The notes below the pieces were generated by a model. That model saw only the letters and a program-made list of their open reading frames with translations, did no database searches and was not told where the DNA came from. A stretch of 64,000 nucleotides of DNA from Rachycentron canadum. Its lineage: Eukaryota; Chordata; Actinopteri; Carangiformes; Rachycentridae. Below, piece by piece: positions 39,701 through 54,700 of this stretch. The stretch covers positions 13,578,862 through 13,642,861 of the forward strand of contig CM076651.1 in the NCBI GenBank assembly GCA_038496675.1, read 5' to 3'. Each line of letters starts with the position of its first letter. Position 1 is the stretch's first letter. The position numbers were made by a program, and so were the translations under genes.

Positions 39701-42700
39701 AAAATCTTAGCAATATGTAAACATACAGCAACAACAAGCTCTTCTTATCATCAAAATTCATGGGAAGCAAATCTAGGAAAAGATAAGTTTTTGGTTTTTT
39801 TTTGCTGAATTCTACACAAAAATACACTCGAAGAAGAGAGGAAAACAAATGGTACTTTCTCAGTTCTTCTAGCATTTTAGCATCACAAAAAGAAAACACA
39901 CAAATATTTCTATTAATTCTCACTAGACACAGTAGTAGTTGTAACCTACTATTGTTGTAATCTTTGATTATTGGTACTTGAGTTTTCTTGAACGCCATAA
40001 ATAGGTTTCTTGTAAGATTTGATACGTGTCATCTTGTTTTGATGTAAAATCTAATGCTGACCCACAGAATACCATCTTATTTTGACTAGTGGCTTGATTA
40101 GATCTTGTGTCTCTATGGGTCTATAGACTACAGGGTAGTTGTCTTGTTCCGGTCTTTAGATGACTGTGCAGACAGAAACTGAGAGGCTAACAAAACCTTT
40201 GTGGTCCACTGGCTGCCATCAGGGAGTTGATCCTTATCATTGTTCAAGGTTGGCTCACATCTGGTGTCATAATGAGTCTAACAACCTCAGACAGGCCCCC
40301 TCTAGGGCTTACTTCCTCAGAAGACCACAACTTTCATCTCTTTACACTGTGCCTTTATGCATTTATCCACATTGGTGATGTGGGAAATTATGGAAATTTA
40401 ATGAATGTAAATTAGATTTATTTTTAGCATATTCAATCCTCGCAGGGCAAGCAATTAATCACCACTGAGTTGTGAAGAGTACAATTTCAGATTATAATGG
40501 TTCAAATTTCATTTAAAAGTGTCTTTAGGTACCTCTTTGAAGTTGTCAAATGCTGAAAGGATGATCTCATGACCTCCTCGGACTAGACAGACAGCAGCCA
40601 GCAGTTCAAGGACTAAAGCTTTTGTCCTGGAAGTACAGGACACATTCATTAAGACATTAACATACATGGATAAAAATTGCAAAGACGAACTCTATCTCAA
40701 ATTAATAGTGGAAAAGGACCACTTCTGTACAATTTACACTACCAGAATGTATGTCTCTGCATGCAATCCTCATAACTAGTGCAAATACATCAAAATACAG
40801 AGGATGAAATGAATAATCCATGCTCAAGTCTGAACCAAGAGCAGGTTTTTATAGCTTTTGAAGAGTTTACCCTCAGACTTCATTATAAAGTGATCAGCCT
40901 TGGTGGTTTACCACTAATCTCCCTTTAGTAAACATTCTTTTAACAGCCTGTACATACGCCTCTGAGCCCTGACTTCAGAGAGAAGCTGAGCCCCATGGAG
41001 AATGGGAGGCATATCATATTAACTGGCTGTAGGGTTTCCCCTATTGTTCGACCCAGCCCTGTGAAGATGGGGGCCTCAGTTCTTACCTTGAGTTTTTATT
41101 GTTCAAGCTGAGAGCAATTTCATTGACTGCATGTGCATGAGACATGACCATATTGAAGCCGTACTAAGAAAAGAGAGAACAGGATGTGGTTAGAAAAACC
41201 TGGGTATACATATGTATACACAGGAAACACGTAATCCTCACATTTATAAAAATCAATGCGATGATTATGTTTGAGCCTCTATATATTACTGCTCCTGTCA
41301 AGTGAGGTTGCTGTTTTTTACCTGGTAGTTCATGATTGCTCTCAAACACATGATGCACACATGCACATCATCTTTTTGGCTCACAAGGCGGGAGTTTTTG
41401 ATGGTTTTGCTGTTCGAGACAGAGCCATAGCTGCAACAGATGGTAGAAGTTAATATCTAGTAGAGATTCAGTTATAAGCTCAGTCCACAAAGTTTTATTT
41501 TGTTATTAATTGCAGCTTCTTTAATTGATTTCTGAAACGTATCTGCTGTTCATATAACTCTTGTTTTAAGTGTGTCACACAGGGAGAAACACAGAGAGAA
41601 AATTACAGAGAATGAAGTCTGACAGAAAAACCTTAGATGGCTTTTGAGGTTACAGATGTATTATGGGAGTCTGTTTTCTCTGCTGCTGCTGTCAACAGAC
41701 TGAGGTCTATACACACAGTGAGTGCTGTTATGTAACTGTATTGCACAGTCACCATGTGCCTATAATATTTCTGCTTGTCCAGTTTATAAGTGGCTTACAT
41801 CTCATGATCCAGCATTTTGTAATTGTGTTTAGCATTTTCTAAAAGACTACTAATTAATGATAATCTACTTCTAAATTTTATAAAGTCTGGAACATATTCT
41901 TGTGGACTATTTCTTCCTGTACACCCTGGTAATGCTTAATTTAATTTAATGTCTCTGTCTCTCCTGTCTGTGTGTAGCCTAGAGATGAGAAGGAGCATTG
42001 CAACTGTCCGACATATGTTGCTGCTCACAGCTGGCTCTCATCTGAAGACAGTGCAAATACACATCTGGACACATGAAGGAGGATGATGAACAAAGTGAGA
42101 TGCACAGTGCAAAAGGTCAGAGACTTCCTGCTTGTATCTCTGATACAGCTCATCATCTGACTGAGATTGTGCAGATACTTGAGTTTTAGGGAGAGGTCAG
42201 GAGACCAGTAATTTGTTAACCATTCAGGCATTTTACTGAAACAAAACAGCACCAAAACAACAGGTTTGCATGCTAATACATGTTTATAGCATTAAAGGTT
42301 AGCAGAGCAAGGCAATAACAGGGATAGCTAATAGCAGGGAGGCTTGCTTAGCAATACATACCGGAGGACAGACTGGCGGGCAGAGCGCACCAGTGTGTTG
42401 CAGAAGGGTTGGGTGCCCGAATGGTGCAGATCCTCTATAGACCTGCTCCAAGATTTAGCCTTGTCCAAGAAACCATCCTCCCCATTCTCCAGCCCCTCAA
42501 AATCCAACCTGGGCCACATACAGACAGACAAGCCAACACAGAAGCACAGGGGTATAGATGAGAAGCATGGGGGAAGTTAGGTTTGCAAGGCAGTCTGGTA
42601 AAGAGCAAGGGGTTATCACAGGAACTGTCATCAAGCTGCACAATAAAGCTCAGCACAGAAATTCTGACCCATTCAGGCAAGGTATAGCTCAAGACTACAC

Positions 42701-45700
42701 CACATAGCATTTGTCCAGAAACACATTCAGTTTGCCAAGTATGCAAAAGGCATACAAACAAATCCAAAGAATGCAATGTGCCAAGAGCACATTTTAGATG
42801 CACAGGCAGTTTATTACAGGCTCTACGGGACAAAACATGTTAACTCAGCAGCTAGACTCAATGCCCAACCCAGTTCCTTAGGAAGGAGGCTTTGGCTACA
42901 GTCAGAGTAGTGTGTCAAGTGTTTGTATGAATTGTATGTGTGCAAAAGTACTCACATGACAGCACATTGGGCAAAGGAGAGGTACTCCACCAGGACATCG
43001 AGACCTCTGTTTTCATCATTGAGGAACTCCCTGACCCATCTGTGATGCATGAGAACAGAGAAAGGTTAGCAGGGCACTGAAATGAAGAGCACACCCTTAT
43101 CCTTTAGGACTAGATTTTACCCACCAATGTACAATAGGAGAATGATAAATAGATACACAGAGAGAAAATGTAGATAGATGTGATTCTTAAGCTCATTAGA
43201 AGCAATTTTTAGAACTTTTTGTACTTAAAGATTAAATCTGGTTTAAAAAATAAAAATAGATTAAAAAGGAAAATGTAGCTATTGATTGTTTTTTAAATAA
43301 GATTTGAAAATGACTGGTATGTAAAAAAAAAGATCGTAATAATGTGCACAGGTATATGTAAACAGGTGTGTAATAATACAATTGAGAAAATTAGTAGCAG
43401 TTTAAGCAACAGTGAAAATAATCATTAGTTGAAGTGCTACTTCACTGTACTAATACATGTCTGAAGGGGGTCTCCCCTCCCATGTCTGAGAGAAAATGGC
43501 AAGAATGCAATGGAAAGAAAACTAGAGCAAGGCTTCAGATTTCCACCCTATTTAACTCCAGTTTTCTGGAGGGAGAGAAACAACTCCAAACAAAGGAAAT
43601 CCCAATGCGATGAGGGAAGGAATGTAGAGGGCATAAGGCTGAAGGAACTGAGCTCAGGTCGAATCTCTGACAGCCAACAGTATTTAGTCTGCCTCCCCCA
43701 CAGACCCCCTTCACCTCCTCCCTGCTTCTTCAGGGAACTACAGGGGAGGAGGACAGGATTGGGGTAAAAGGTTCTTAAAATAGTCTTGAAGCACTGGTTA
43801 TGATGACAGAATCCTAGCCAATGGCAGGAAAGCAATCAAGTCTCAAAGTAGTAGAGGGAAGGAGGGAGGTGAAAAGGGAACAAAGGTGAGCAGAGGAACA
43901 AAGCAGTAAGTTTGGGTGCAGGAGGGAAGAGGAGGGGGTGGACAAGAAGGCGGGCTTGATCATCAGTTTCCTGTCTAACGCCCCCCCCATCTCAGTTCTC
44001 TCCCTCTTCTCCCTTCTTGCCTCTGACCCCTCACTCTTTCCTCTCTTTCAACGTCTCCTTTTGCTTCTCTCAAAACAGTTGCTATTTCAGATTTTTTTGG
44101 CAATCTCAGGAATAACACATCAGAATAGGCCCAGGATTCAGACACACACAATAAACCAGCATCTGTTACACTTAATCCCACCCACAAAAGTATTCTGAAA
44201 ATAGCTCTCTTTTTTTTATTCTTTGCCTGTGAGTCTTTCTGGGAAATGCATTGAAACAGACTCTTTTGATGAAGTCTAATAGAATATGAGTTATTCTTGG
44301 AGCTCAGTGGATGCTGTGGAAAACCAAAGCCTTTTTACAGGCTCCTTTTTTCAGTGGCAAGTCACTGCAGCACATTTTTTATGTCAAAGTGTCTGTGTGA
44401 CATCAGATTATTGAGTCAAAGGACATAAGATTTTGTTAAGAAAAGCTTAACAAAACTTCAAGATACACAGTGCTGCATAGTATTGAATTCTATTACAAAA
44501 TATGGCAAAGTTATCCTTGTGTGTGTTTTTGTGCTTTTCACTGGGTTCAGCATTGATCAGCCAGCCTTCCTGTCCCTCTGGCATACACAACAAAGCTTCC
44601 TGCTCAACACTATGGGGGAGTGGACGATGCAGCACAATGGCAACCATCTGGGCATTATGAGGACCAGCTCTATGAAGTGGAGCTGCAGAGCTTGGCAAGT
44701 TAAAACAATGGGGGAGATCAGGGCACCACAGAGAGCTCTGAATCCCTGCAGCAGCACTGGCAAAAGCAGCTAAGATAATCATTTCGTTTCATTAAGCTCC
44801 ATGCGCAATAAATAGACCTGTATAATTTGCCAGAAAAATTGCAGATAAGAATCGATTACCCAATGTGGTTTGTCCTCAGCGAGATCTCCAGCTCCCTCAA
44901 TACTTTTGTAGATTCCTGCACCCGCCTGCGAAACTTCTGTAAGACACAATGGAAGCAGAGTTTTGCTGCAGATGTATCAATGTCCACTGTTAATTAAGAA
45001 GCTGTTAGAGTCGACAGGTTCTTAAATAGGTTCACCTAAACACACCTTCACGTGTAAGCTTCCCTTTTTAAGAGGACCTAAAGTTTATAAAGGTCATTTG
45101 AATTGTCCCACCTTGCGTGTGACTCCAGGGTCTAAGTATCCTCGTAGCTTCTGGATGTAGGTGTGAGGTGGATTCTTCACCTGAAACCTCTCCTGAGGAC
45201 ACAAACACAGTAGGTATTGTAATGTATGTTTGCTAAAGTCATTGTGCTAGTGCTGGTGAGTTATGAGAGCAAGCGTGTGCACATTCTCAGTGCAGGTTTA
45301 TAAATGCACCTGGTCACAGATCAGGTCCCATTTCTTCTCATTGTCATACTGTCTGAGGAGCCGGGCTTTGTCTGGAGGCAGGTTCATAGAATTCTGAAAA
45401 TATAAAACATAAGCATTAGTTTCAGTTACACACATATTTATCCCTTTCTCTGTTTGTTTGATCATTTGTAGAAACTGTTGATTTACAGCAGTGTTTGTCA
45501 CTGGAATTTTATAGACTTCTGGCGCCAATGACAAAGGAAGAGACAAAATTTGAGGGACTTTCGTCTTAGGGTCCATGACCTCACTTCCTGTGTTGACTTT
45601 TGGCATCCTGCAGGCTGACACAGGAGGTAAACTGTATCTCCTCTGCACTCTCAGTATTGTCTCAGTATTGTTCAGGCAATACTTTGCTTTTAACCACAAG

Positions 45701-48700
45701 AAGTCACTATTAGAGTGCAGGCTTATTACCAGGCCTGTCATCCAATCTGGCAATAAAAAACACTTGAACACCACATGAGTTGTCTGAGGCAGTCAGTTTA
45801 CTGTGGCTCAAATTAAATACTACATGCTCTAATTTTTGTTTGGAGACCAATCCACTTAAGCATTTTATCTCCTTGCGACCACTGTAAAAAAAAAAAAGAA
45901 ATAACACAAAATATATGACACAAGCTTTTGACTAATTACTTCTTTGATCAAACCAAGAGTTTGTAAAGTCACTGACATGGAAATGAGGATGCGCAACAAT
46001 ATGAAGTGAGCTCGCTTGCTCCTGAATCTGATCTCCTCAGCATTTCTCTTTGAAGAGACACGTGGGATTGTTTGCACTGAGAACCCTCATTTACACCCAT
46101 ATCAACAGTACCTCATAAGCCTGGCCACAAAAGACCCGTCAGATTGACTTTTAACCTGTTGCCATAACTCTGCCTGCCATCTAGGGCATCACCCTGCCCT
46201 GTTAACCCAGACATGAGGTCCACAACAGTATTTTGCCACTGGTGAGGTCTGATAGATGGAAAATAACACATACTTGTTCCTATGACAACCCCACCAGTTA
46301 CTGGTACTGGTGGAATATCACATGCAAGTATTTTAAAATTAGTTTTCCACAGTGGGACCATATTGCTCACTCCATCAGCACCACCATGAATCATGCTGTG
46401 ACGGAGGTGAAGAATAAATCCATATCAAATTGGATATTTTTGTGATGATAAATTACAAAATGCACTGAAAACCAAAAAAAGGAACCATAAACTGAAAAAG
46501 CCCTTTTAAAACTTTTTTTTTTAAGTCAAAGGTAAAATGCCTGACAAATCAGTAACAGGCTATAACTGTGGAAAGAACCGCCAAGATGTTACTATACTTT
46601 ATAAATCCCATGCAGGAGAGAAGAGATGCAACATGCATGCCAGATGGTCAGAATTACAGGAGGAATGTGCCTTGTTTATAGTAGTAAATTTTCTCCTGTC
46701 TGACCCCAAAGCTGCTCTCTCCTCCTCAGTTTGCCCCATGAGAGATTTTACCTACAACACCGTTTTTAGGAAGTTCGTACTAGGAGGTGAAAAGTACCAT
46801 TTTCTACAAATGATCAATTAATATATTAGATAAAATTAGTTTAAGAAAATAGTTAGTGATTATCATAAAAACAATATATTCAAAGAGCAGTCACTCATAC
46901 AGGATATTAATTTCTCATTCATTAAATGAATGCGTTCTATGAGTAATAAGCATTTGGATCTTCTGTAGGGCTTAGTCAAATCATTGATTACTCGACTATC
47001 AGAAAATTAAAGAGCAAATATTTTATTGTTTGTTTGATGTTATTTTGATGTCTGTTTTAGCAAAACAAGATATGTGAATACTAAGAGACTCTGACAAAGT
47101 TCATCATTACTTTTGGACTTTTTATACATAAAACAACTAACTGATTACTAAAGAACATTACTGGCTGATTAATATTATATTTTAGTTAGTTCTCTGCCTA
47201 ATTTACTATATATGTGACAGAACGGGTCTGTCCTGTTTCAGTGAGTTGATGTTTAGTCATATTCACAATGAATTATTTCAGTAGCACCAATTGAAAGATC
47301 ATCAATTGTACTGAGTGGATACTTTGAATACACGCCAGATTATGGTCCATGGGGTTGGTTTTGAAAACAAAAAAACAAAAAACAAAAAATGAAAAAATGA
47401 AAAAGTTATCTGCTCCAGCATCTGTCCAGGCCCAAGGTCTTTCCTTTGTTTTCCCTTTTTTTTGTTGGTCAGTCATGCATACTAAACTAGAACTGTGAGA
47501 CAAACAGGCAGAGAGCAAGACCCCCTTCTGTAGCAATTTGATTGTGAATAACTGAAAAACATGCAAAACAGACACACGCACACATTCATTCATTTTGTAA
47601 AGACAAAAGAGGCAAGTAAAGTCAGAATAGAAAGTGTTATAGTAATATTCAAGTGAAGCACTGTATAGAGATAGATTCCAGTGAGTTGATGTACAAGGAA
47701 CCTGCCTCATTGAATACATATCCACATGTATTATAAGAAATGAACACATACTGAAGACTTTGATGTTTAATAATGTTCTCCTCTTTCTCAGTTAGAGCCT
47801 CAGGTACTGTAAACAAATGTGGGTGGGACTGTGTGCAGATGTGTGTGGAGCTGCAACTGTTAAAAAAAACAGGTATAAAAGCTGTTTCTCAAACCAACAC
47901 ACGGGTAGAGAGAAGAGGTTTCTCCTGCGATAAAACAAAAAGCAGAGGGGTTGTTTCCTTTCTGACTAGATTTGGGTAATTTGAGCCAAGTAACCCAATT
48001 TAGCTAATTTCATTTCACTTTCTCCCACAGTGATACAATCTTGCACTTCCTGTGTTTATAAGACGCTAAAAGAAGTAGCCTTATAGAGGCGAGGGAACCG
48101 TGGCTCTTGCTCTTTATAGTTTCAGATTCATCAGACCATTTTTGGGATAAAATACTACAGAAATGCCAAAAATGTTTGGTGCCTGTTATGTTGCCATATT
48201 GCCCACATACTCTCTCCTCCTCCGAGGTCTTTCTTGTTTGACCTGAGACTGGCTTGACAAAAGATTCAATGTGGAGCTTTGTTTTGATCTGGTGCTGTGC
48301 CATTCCCATCCTTTGACATTTGAGCTATTTTTTTTTTCCTCATAGAAAATTGCTAACAATGGTTGGTGGGCAGGGTTAGTGTATGCCCCCTGGTGCTCCT
48401 CTCTGGAGCAAAATCCGGGTAAAACACAACACCAGTACACTGCACAACCAGATGAACTGGTTCTATTATCACCACCATCTCTCTGATCATTAGGCCCCCA
48501 TTGTGATCCAGGACAGGGGAGAGAGTTACCAAATACAGCGACTGAGGAGACTCTGTTGTATTAAACTGTAACTCTTAGTGTTTAGACAAAACAAGCAATT
48601 TGAAGCTTTTACCTTTAGCTTTGAGAAACTATAATGATACTTAACAGACTCACAGAATAAAGGATTACTCAAAAATATAGTCATTGGGCGTGATCCTAGG

Positions 48701-51700
48701 CTGAGTAACAGGTAAATAAACGGAAAATGCACAAAGTATGGAAACTCAAGTGTTAAGAGCGAAACAGATGATATAAAGCAGCACATGCTAATCGAGAGGG
48801 TATAAACTCTAAAACAGAGAGATATTTGAGCCATAGACAAAGGAAGACTGAGGTTTTAAAGACCCAACAGTTAAAGTAGTTGACAGGGTCAGGTTGCTGG
48901 TTAAGGAGGCATACAGAGTCCAGAAGAGCCATCAGGGAATTAGCAGAGCGCTCAACTCACGCACAGACCCCCACAACCAAGGGGGGAAGTGCTCACTTCA
49001 CCACGGTCACTTCATGCTACAGAGTCAACAGGGCAACTCCATCTGCCCTCCACAGGACAGCTTCCTAATCTGAGCTGATTTACAATTAGCCTTGAGTTAA
49101 GTTTATGACCGGCAGCTTAAGCCGGATGCTCCCAGAGAGACAAATGGAAAAGAGTGACAGGATGTTTCCTTGCTGATCTTTTTCACAGCTTCACACTTTC
49201 AGTCAGGATGAGATATTACACAATCACACTACAAACTAAACAATTCTGTCTGCAAAATACCACCAGTCTGTTTGTTTTTGTAGAGGACACTGCATTGCCA
49301 ATATTATTTCCTAAGTTGCTAACAGGCATGCAACTAATCTTATTCTGCAAGAGCTCTGTGGTAAAAGGTTTAACTACACTGTTTTGGTATGAGATTTTTA
49401 AATTTTTTTATGAAATGGCTCTGAAATATGTACACATGATTAAAAACTGGTAAATACATTTCATTTTGATGTGACTGAAGTTTGCTAACTTTGACTCAGA
49501 AGCCTCCAAAAGAAGACAAGATGGTCTATTTAACTATAACATTACATCAGAACATATTTGTCAGTGACATATGAACTTTATTGCAGCCTGAAAGTGAGAC
49601 TGTAATTAATATTAACTAGAATGTCATTATGTCTTATATTGCATTCATAAGAACATGAAGTCACTTTGACCTTAAACATTTGACCTCATGCTACTAAGAT
49701 TTAAAGTAAATCCAAATTGGTGTTTGTACCAAATTTGAAGAAATTCCCTCAGTGAGATATCAACAATGGGACAGATGGGTGAATGGATGCCTCTGGCCCT
49801 GGCTGTCTCCTGTGTGGAGGTATAAAAGGGTAATATTCTTTTTCTTATATATTGATCTAATTTTTAGATTGAAATACCCTTAAAGTGGACAACTAAGCAA
49901 ATGCAGTGAATGCGATTCTCTTCCTTATGTTGTATTTGGGGGTTGGAAGCAAAAAGTCTGTGTTTTTTATCTACTCTGAAAGGTTTACACAGGCCAGACT
50001 TAGTTGTCATCAGCTCAGAGGGGAAGGAGTGGGTGGATGAAGAGCTAACCATGCTGGACAGAGCCTGTGGCAGTTCAAAAGGACCCAGACAGACCCCTTT
50101 AACCCCAAGTCTGAGAGCCTGCTCATCAGGGTGGGGTCCAAGAGGAAAGAGCCTCTAATGAAAACTGTCCCACCAACATAATCACACGCAACACAACAGT
50201 TAGTTGTTTGTTTGAAAACATTTTTTACACAATTCAAAGTCTTCCACAGTTAACATAGTAGACATCCAGTACAGAATAAAGATAAACAAGAAACAATCTC
50301 CATATATAATATGTACTGTACATATACAATATTAAAGGAATTGTTTGTCATTTTGAGAAATATGTTTATTTGCTGTTTTCTGCTTAGACATCTATTGCTA
50401 TTGCTATTCAACATCATCTTAAATATACAGACATGTCAGTGTTATCAATGCTATTGAACTGAAGACAGCAAAGGAGCATAGGTCCCATAATGTCAAACTG
50501 TTACTGTAAAACTATAAACTACAAACTATAAATTGTGCCAAAAAAAACACATCCATATTATGGTAATCCTAATTCATCATTAGACTTGTTGAGATAATGC
50601 GTGTTGTTGATTTGGCGCAATACAAATAAAACTGAAACAAATTTTTTTTTTTTTTAAATCTCTGACATTTTGTTATGTTTCTGTTTAGCCTTTAACGAGT
50701 GAAGTCTAAAAATTAAACCATTTAATATTAACATACTGAAAATAAAAGCGTGGATCAGCTTTTCCAGATCCCATTTGGACAGTAATCCTGTGACTCTTGC
50801 ACATTTCAGAGAAATAAATGGTTGATGTTGCCATAACTTATCTAACATGGTTGCTAAAGTTTAGATCTGAGTCCAAGATAACAGAGACAATGATATCTGC
50901 CAAACTGACAAGCAGAATTTGTCCATTGACAATATTATCATTAAAAATCTCTGAGAAAATGTATTGTCTATCTCCTCTTTTTTTTTCTAAATGAGAGGTA
51001 AACACAACACATTCAGTTTCAGCTATAAATGAAAAAGACTTCTTCAGTGATCTGGCAACAACAGCCGATGAAGGGTAAGATAAGACGTGTAACTCTTTAA
51101 CAAAGCGTACTGTCTGAAGAGGGTAGAAAAAACCAGACCACTGAACCCTATCAGGAAGTGCAGCCAACGAGGAGGCATAGAAAACACACTCAGTATGGGA
51201 CCTGGCATGAATATTTAATCATATTAACTAAGTATATTTATAAGGAAAAGTGACAGGAAGGGTCAATATAGAGCTGATGCCTGATGTCTGTCTGTCACAC
51301 TGTCACAGTTACAGTAGATTATGAGTACATAAGGTGGGGCTCAACAGGCCAGATGACCTGATAGAATGACATCATTCATGGTGAATGTCAGCATGAATCA
51401 GACTCGATCAATGACAGCCTCTTACAAACATGTCAACATCATACTAGCTTTTAGTTAATGAATGAGGCTGTCAGTGCTATTGTTTGTATTCCTCCTTTTC
51501 CATGGTACTGAAACACAATCAGAGGAGACAGGATGGGAGATTCAGCTGTTGTCGTCACAGAGCTGCAGGGACTTCCTTAACTCTTTAGGAAATCAAAAAC
51601 TGCCCTGACTAATGTCCAGGCTATTTTGTGTAACACATGAGTGTGTGGGTGTGCTCTTGCACCCACTCCCACCATGTGTTTATGAGTGTATGAATGGCTA

Positions 51701-54700
51701 AATATGTGTTTTTCCAGCTTAAAGGTAAACTAAAGGCGATGGAGCAAAGTGTGAGAAAACACTGCCCCTCTTTCTCTGAGCAGATATCCGATCACCCTGT
51801 TGCTCCTTTGTGAGGTAATTTGAACCAGGCAATCACAACAAAGCATGAGTTCTGCACAAAGATGCTTGAAGACCAGGAGGTAGAAGCTCCCAGCCCTCCC
51901 AAACACAGAGAGATGTTTTTCTTAAAGGGAAAAGTGAAGTAAAGATTTCAGTACCCCTCCCTGTCCACTCCTGATGCTGGTCCTTGTTTACAAAGCAAAT
52001 ATAATCAGGTTCAGTTAAGAACTTGTTTATTAAGATATTAACATAACAGGTTAAGACATGCATCTTATTTACTTGCAAACATAGTGTCAGTGGGAAAGCC
52101 ACGTTCTTTAAGAGAAACCTGAGGTACGCAGTCTGTGAAAACACGTCAATCAAGTCACCAAGAAATAATTGTGCAAATTGTTTTCTGTTAACCATCGAAA
52201 AATAAAGGCAATAGTCCCTAAATATTCGAGACAATATTAAATCCTCTTAAACTGATATTAGCTGAGACAGCTTTACATTAGCAATTGTTTCATTATCGAT
52301 AAATCTTCAATCATCATCAATAGCTAATTGATTAAACAAATGAAATGTCTCAAAACTCAAAACTGTTCTAATGGCTGAAACTTTCCCTAAGTGGTGTTGC
52401 AGCTCAAATAATGGGGTGCTAAATACCCATTAAATCTGGAGTTAAGGGAAACACACTTTACAGCTCTGGTGTGAGGTTTTCAGCCTCTTGCCCTCATGTT
52501 AGTCCACAACCTTGACTTCTCCAGCCTTGAATGCACTCCAGAGCCTCCCTGAACTCACATCTTTGATAGTCTGTGACCTCTGAGTCACAGTTGTTGAGAG
52601 AAATAAAAAACCTTTGCTCTAGTCCCTTCTTAATGGGCATTCCACAACCAGTCAGAGAAACTGGAAGTTGGTGAAATGTCATTTTCGGTTAAAAAATCAA
52701 GAACCACCTCCTGCCACCCATTGGCTAATATGTGTTTATCCGTTGACATTGGAATGATTGACAGCAGTGGTTGCACAGATGTCTTTGAAGCCTAACAGCC
52801 ACAGTCTGAGATAAAGATGACAATGTCCTGAGTTCAAGGTCCTTTTAAATCCAGATGTTCTTCAAGCTTCAAAAGTCAATGAACTTGAAATTAACTGACT
52901 TGTTTACATGAGCTTATCTAGGAAATTTCTCTGTTTCAAAACTAAAGTGATGGAAAACTGTTCTTGCAATGCGAACTGACAACTATATTGTTCGATTTAT
53001 TTGTTTTTAAGCATGCTGGATCAAGGAAATGTGAGCACAAACAAGGATATACGTGAGGTTAGGGCTGAGTTATAAATAAATACAACAATTGGTCATGAAT
53101 CGGAGGGATTCATTCATTTCTGCATGGGGAACATCCTGTTTGTTCTTCTCCGTGCGTCCATGCAGGGGCCAGGGAAGCCCCAGCCAGCAGACGATATACA
53201 CAGGCAATGTCAGGAATGCAGGTACATGAATGCCTCAATAATTCATTCTGACCAGGCCTTTTGACACACTGCCCAGTTAAAAAGATGAAGGCCGGCCAAA
53301 GAGAAAGGGCAACAAATTTGAGCTTCAGCTGCACAGAAATAAATGTTGTGAATCAAATTACCTTTTCCACAATTTAAGTCCTTGGGTGAAGTTTGTGTTA
53401 GAAGGATAAATGGTGATAATAACAGAAAGGGGAACAAAAACCAAAACAAAACCAAAAGAAAAGTATTACATTCGAAATTCACACGGATCGCATTCAGTCA
53501 CATGTCTTTAAAAAAGTCCCCCTTGTCTCAATATGACTTCATTCAGTTGCAAAAAGCCTAAGAAATCTTGAGAAATGAGAAATGGCAAAATAAAGAAAGA
53601 CTACCATTTGTCGTGTAACGAAGGCCAGGGAAAGAATTACGTCAGTAGTGTAGGGAGAAGTAGCATCAAACCATAACACACTGGCACTAAAAATGAGCTT
53701 ACAGCAGTTCTTCTGAGTGTCCACGTAAAAACAGTGTAGAGGCACAAAAGGCACCAGGGGATGAGGCCCCATTTCTAAAACAACACTGAGTGACAGAGTC
53801 CCCATTGTATCGAGGAGGAAACCACTACTCCAACCTACAGCCTTGGTGCAGCTGCATTAGAGCAGCATGCAAACCCCCACTGACACGCACAAATGCACAC
53901 TCATGCACGCACTAAAAAACACTTACATGTGCATATAAATTATAAACACATGCAGTTTCTGTGCAAAGACTAAATTCAGATACCAAATGTTTCAGTGATA
54001 GTTATGTCTTACTAGTTGCAATTTCTAAGACTGGAGAGTAAATCTATCCCTAGACAAGTATCTGGAAAAGTAAACAATAGTAAATAATAAATAAAAATAA
54101 TTAATAGTAAACTACTCCTTCTAAGCTCCACAGAGCGGTGTGGCTTAAAGGAGTAGTTTTGCATTTTGGGCAATATACTTGTCTGCTTGTTGACAATAGA
54201 TAGCTTAGCTTAAGTTAGCACAAAGACTTGAAACAGAGGGACAGACCAATTAGCCTAACCATAAATTGCCATGTTTACACAGTGATATCTGTGTGGATTA
54301 AACAAATGAGAAATAATGTGTCATTGGTGGTATTAAGAAGTGCAGATGGGTGTGAGCTAATCTGCTGATGGCTGTAGTTTCACAAGTACAGACAAGAGTG
54401 ACATTCATTTTCTCATCTGACTCTAGGCACAAAAGCAAATAAGAGTATTTTCCAAAATGTTGTCATGGCTAAAATCAACCAACTCAGGTGTATCGCTTGA
54501 CGAAATCTCAGACAAAATCTATCTTGAATGAGAACATGTTTAATCTCTTCAGTCATGGTCTTTAACTTGACCTTTGCTTTCCAAAATAACTGCAAGGAGA
54601 GAAGACGCAGTAAAACTTGCCATAAAGCCCGGCCCAGATTGGGGAATTGTTGCCCGAGGGTGGAAAGAGCCAGGTGGACAGCCTTGTGCTGACCCCCCCC

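Noticed and set aside
46233..46445. Plus-strand frame rich in aromatic residues in fmnl3 intron 1
   Set aside because: No recognisable domain, no splice context and no match I know. Probably chance or a decayed repeat.
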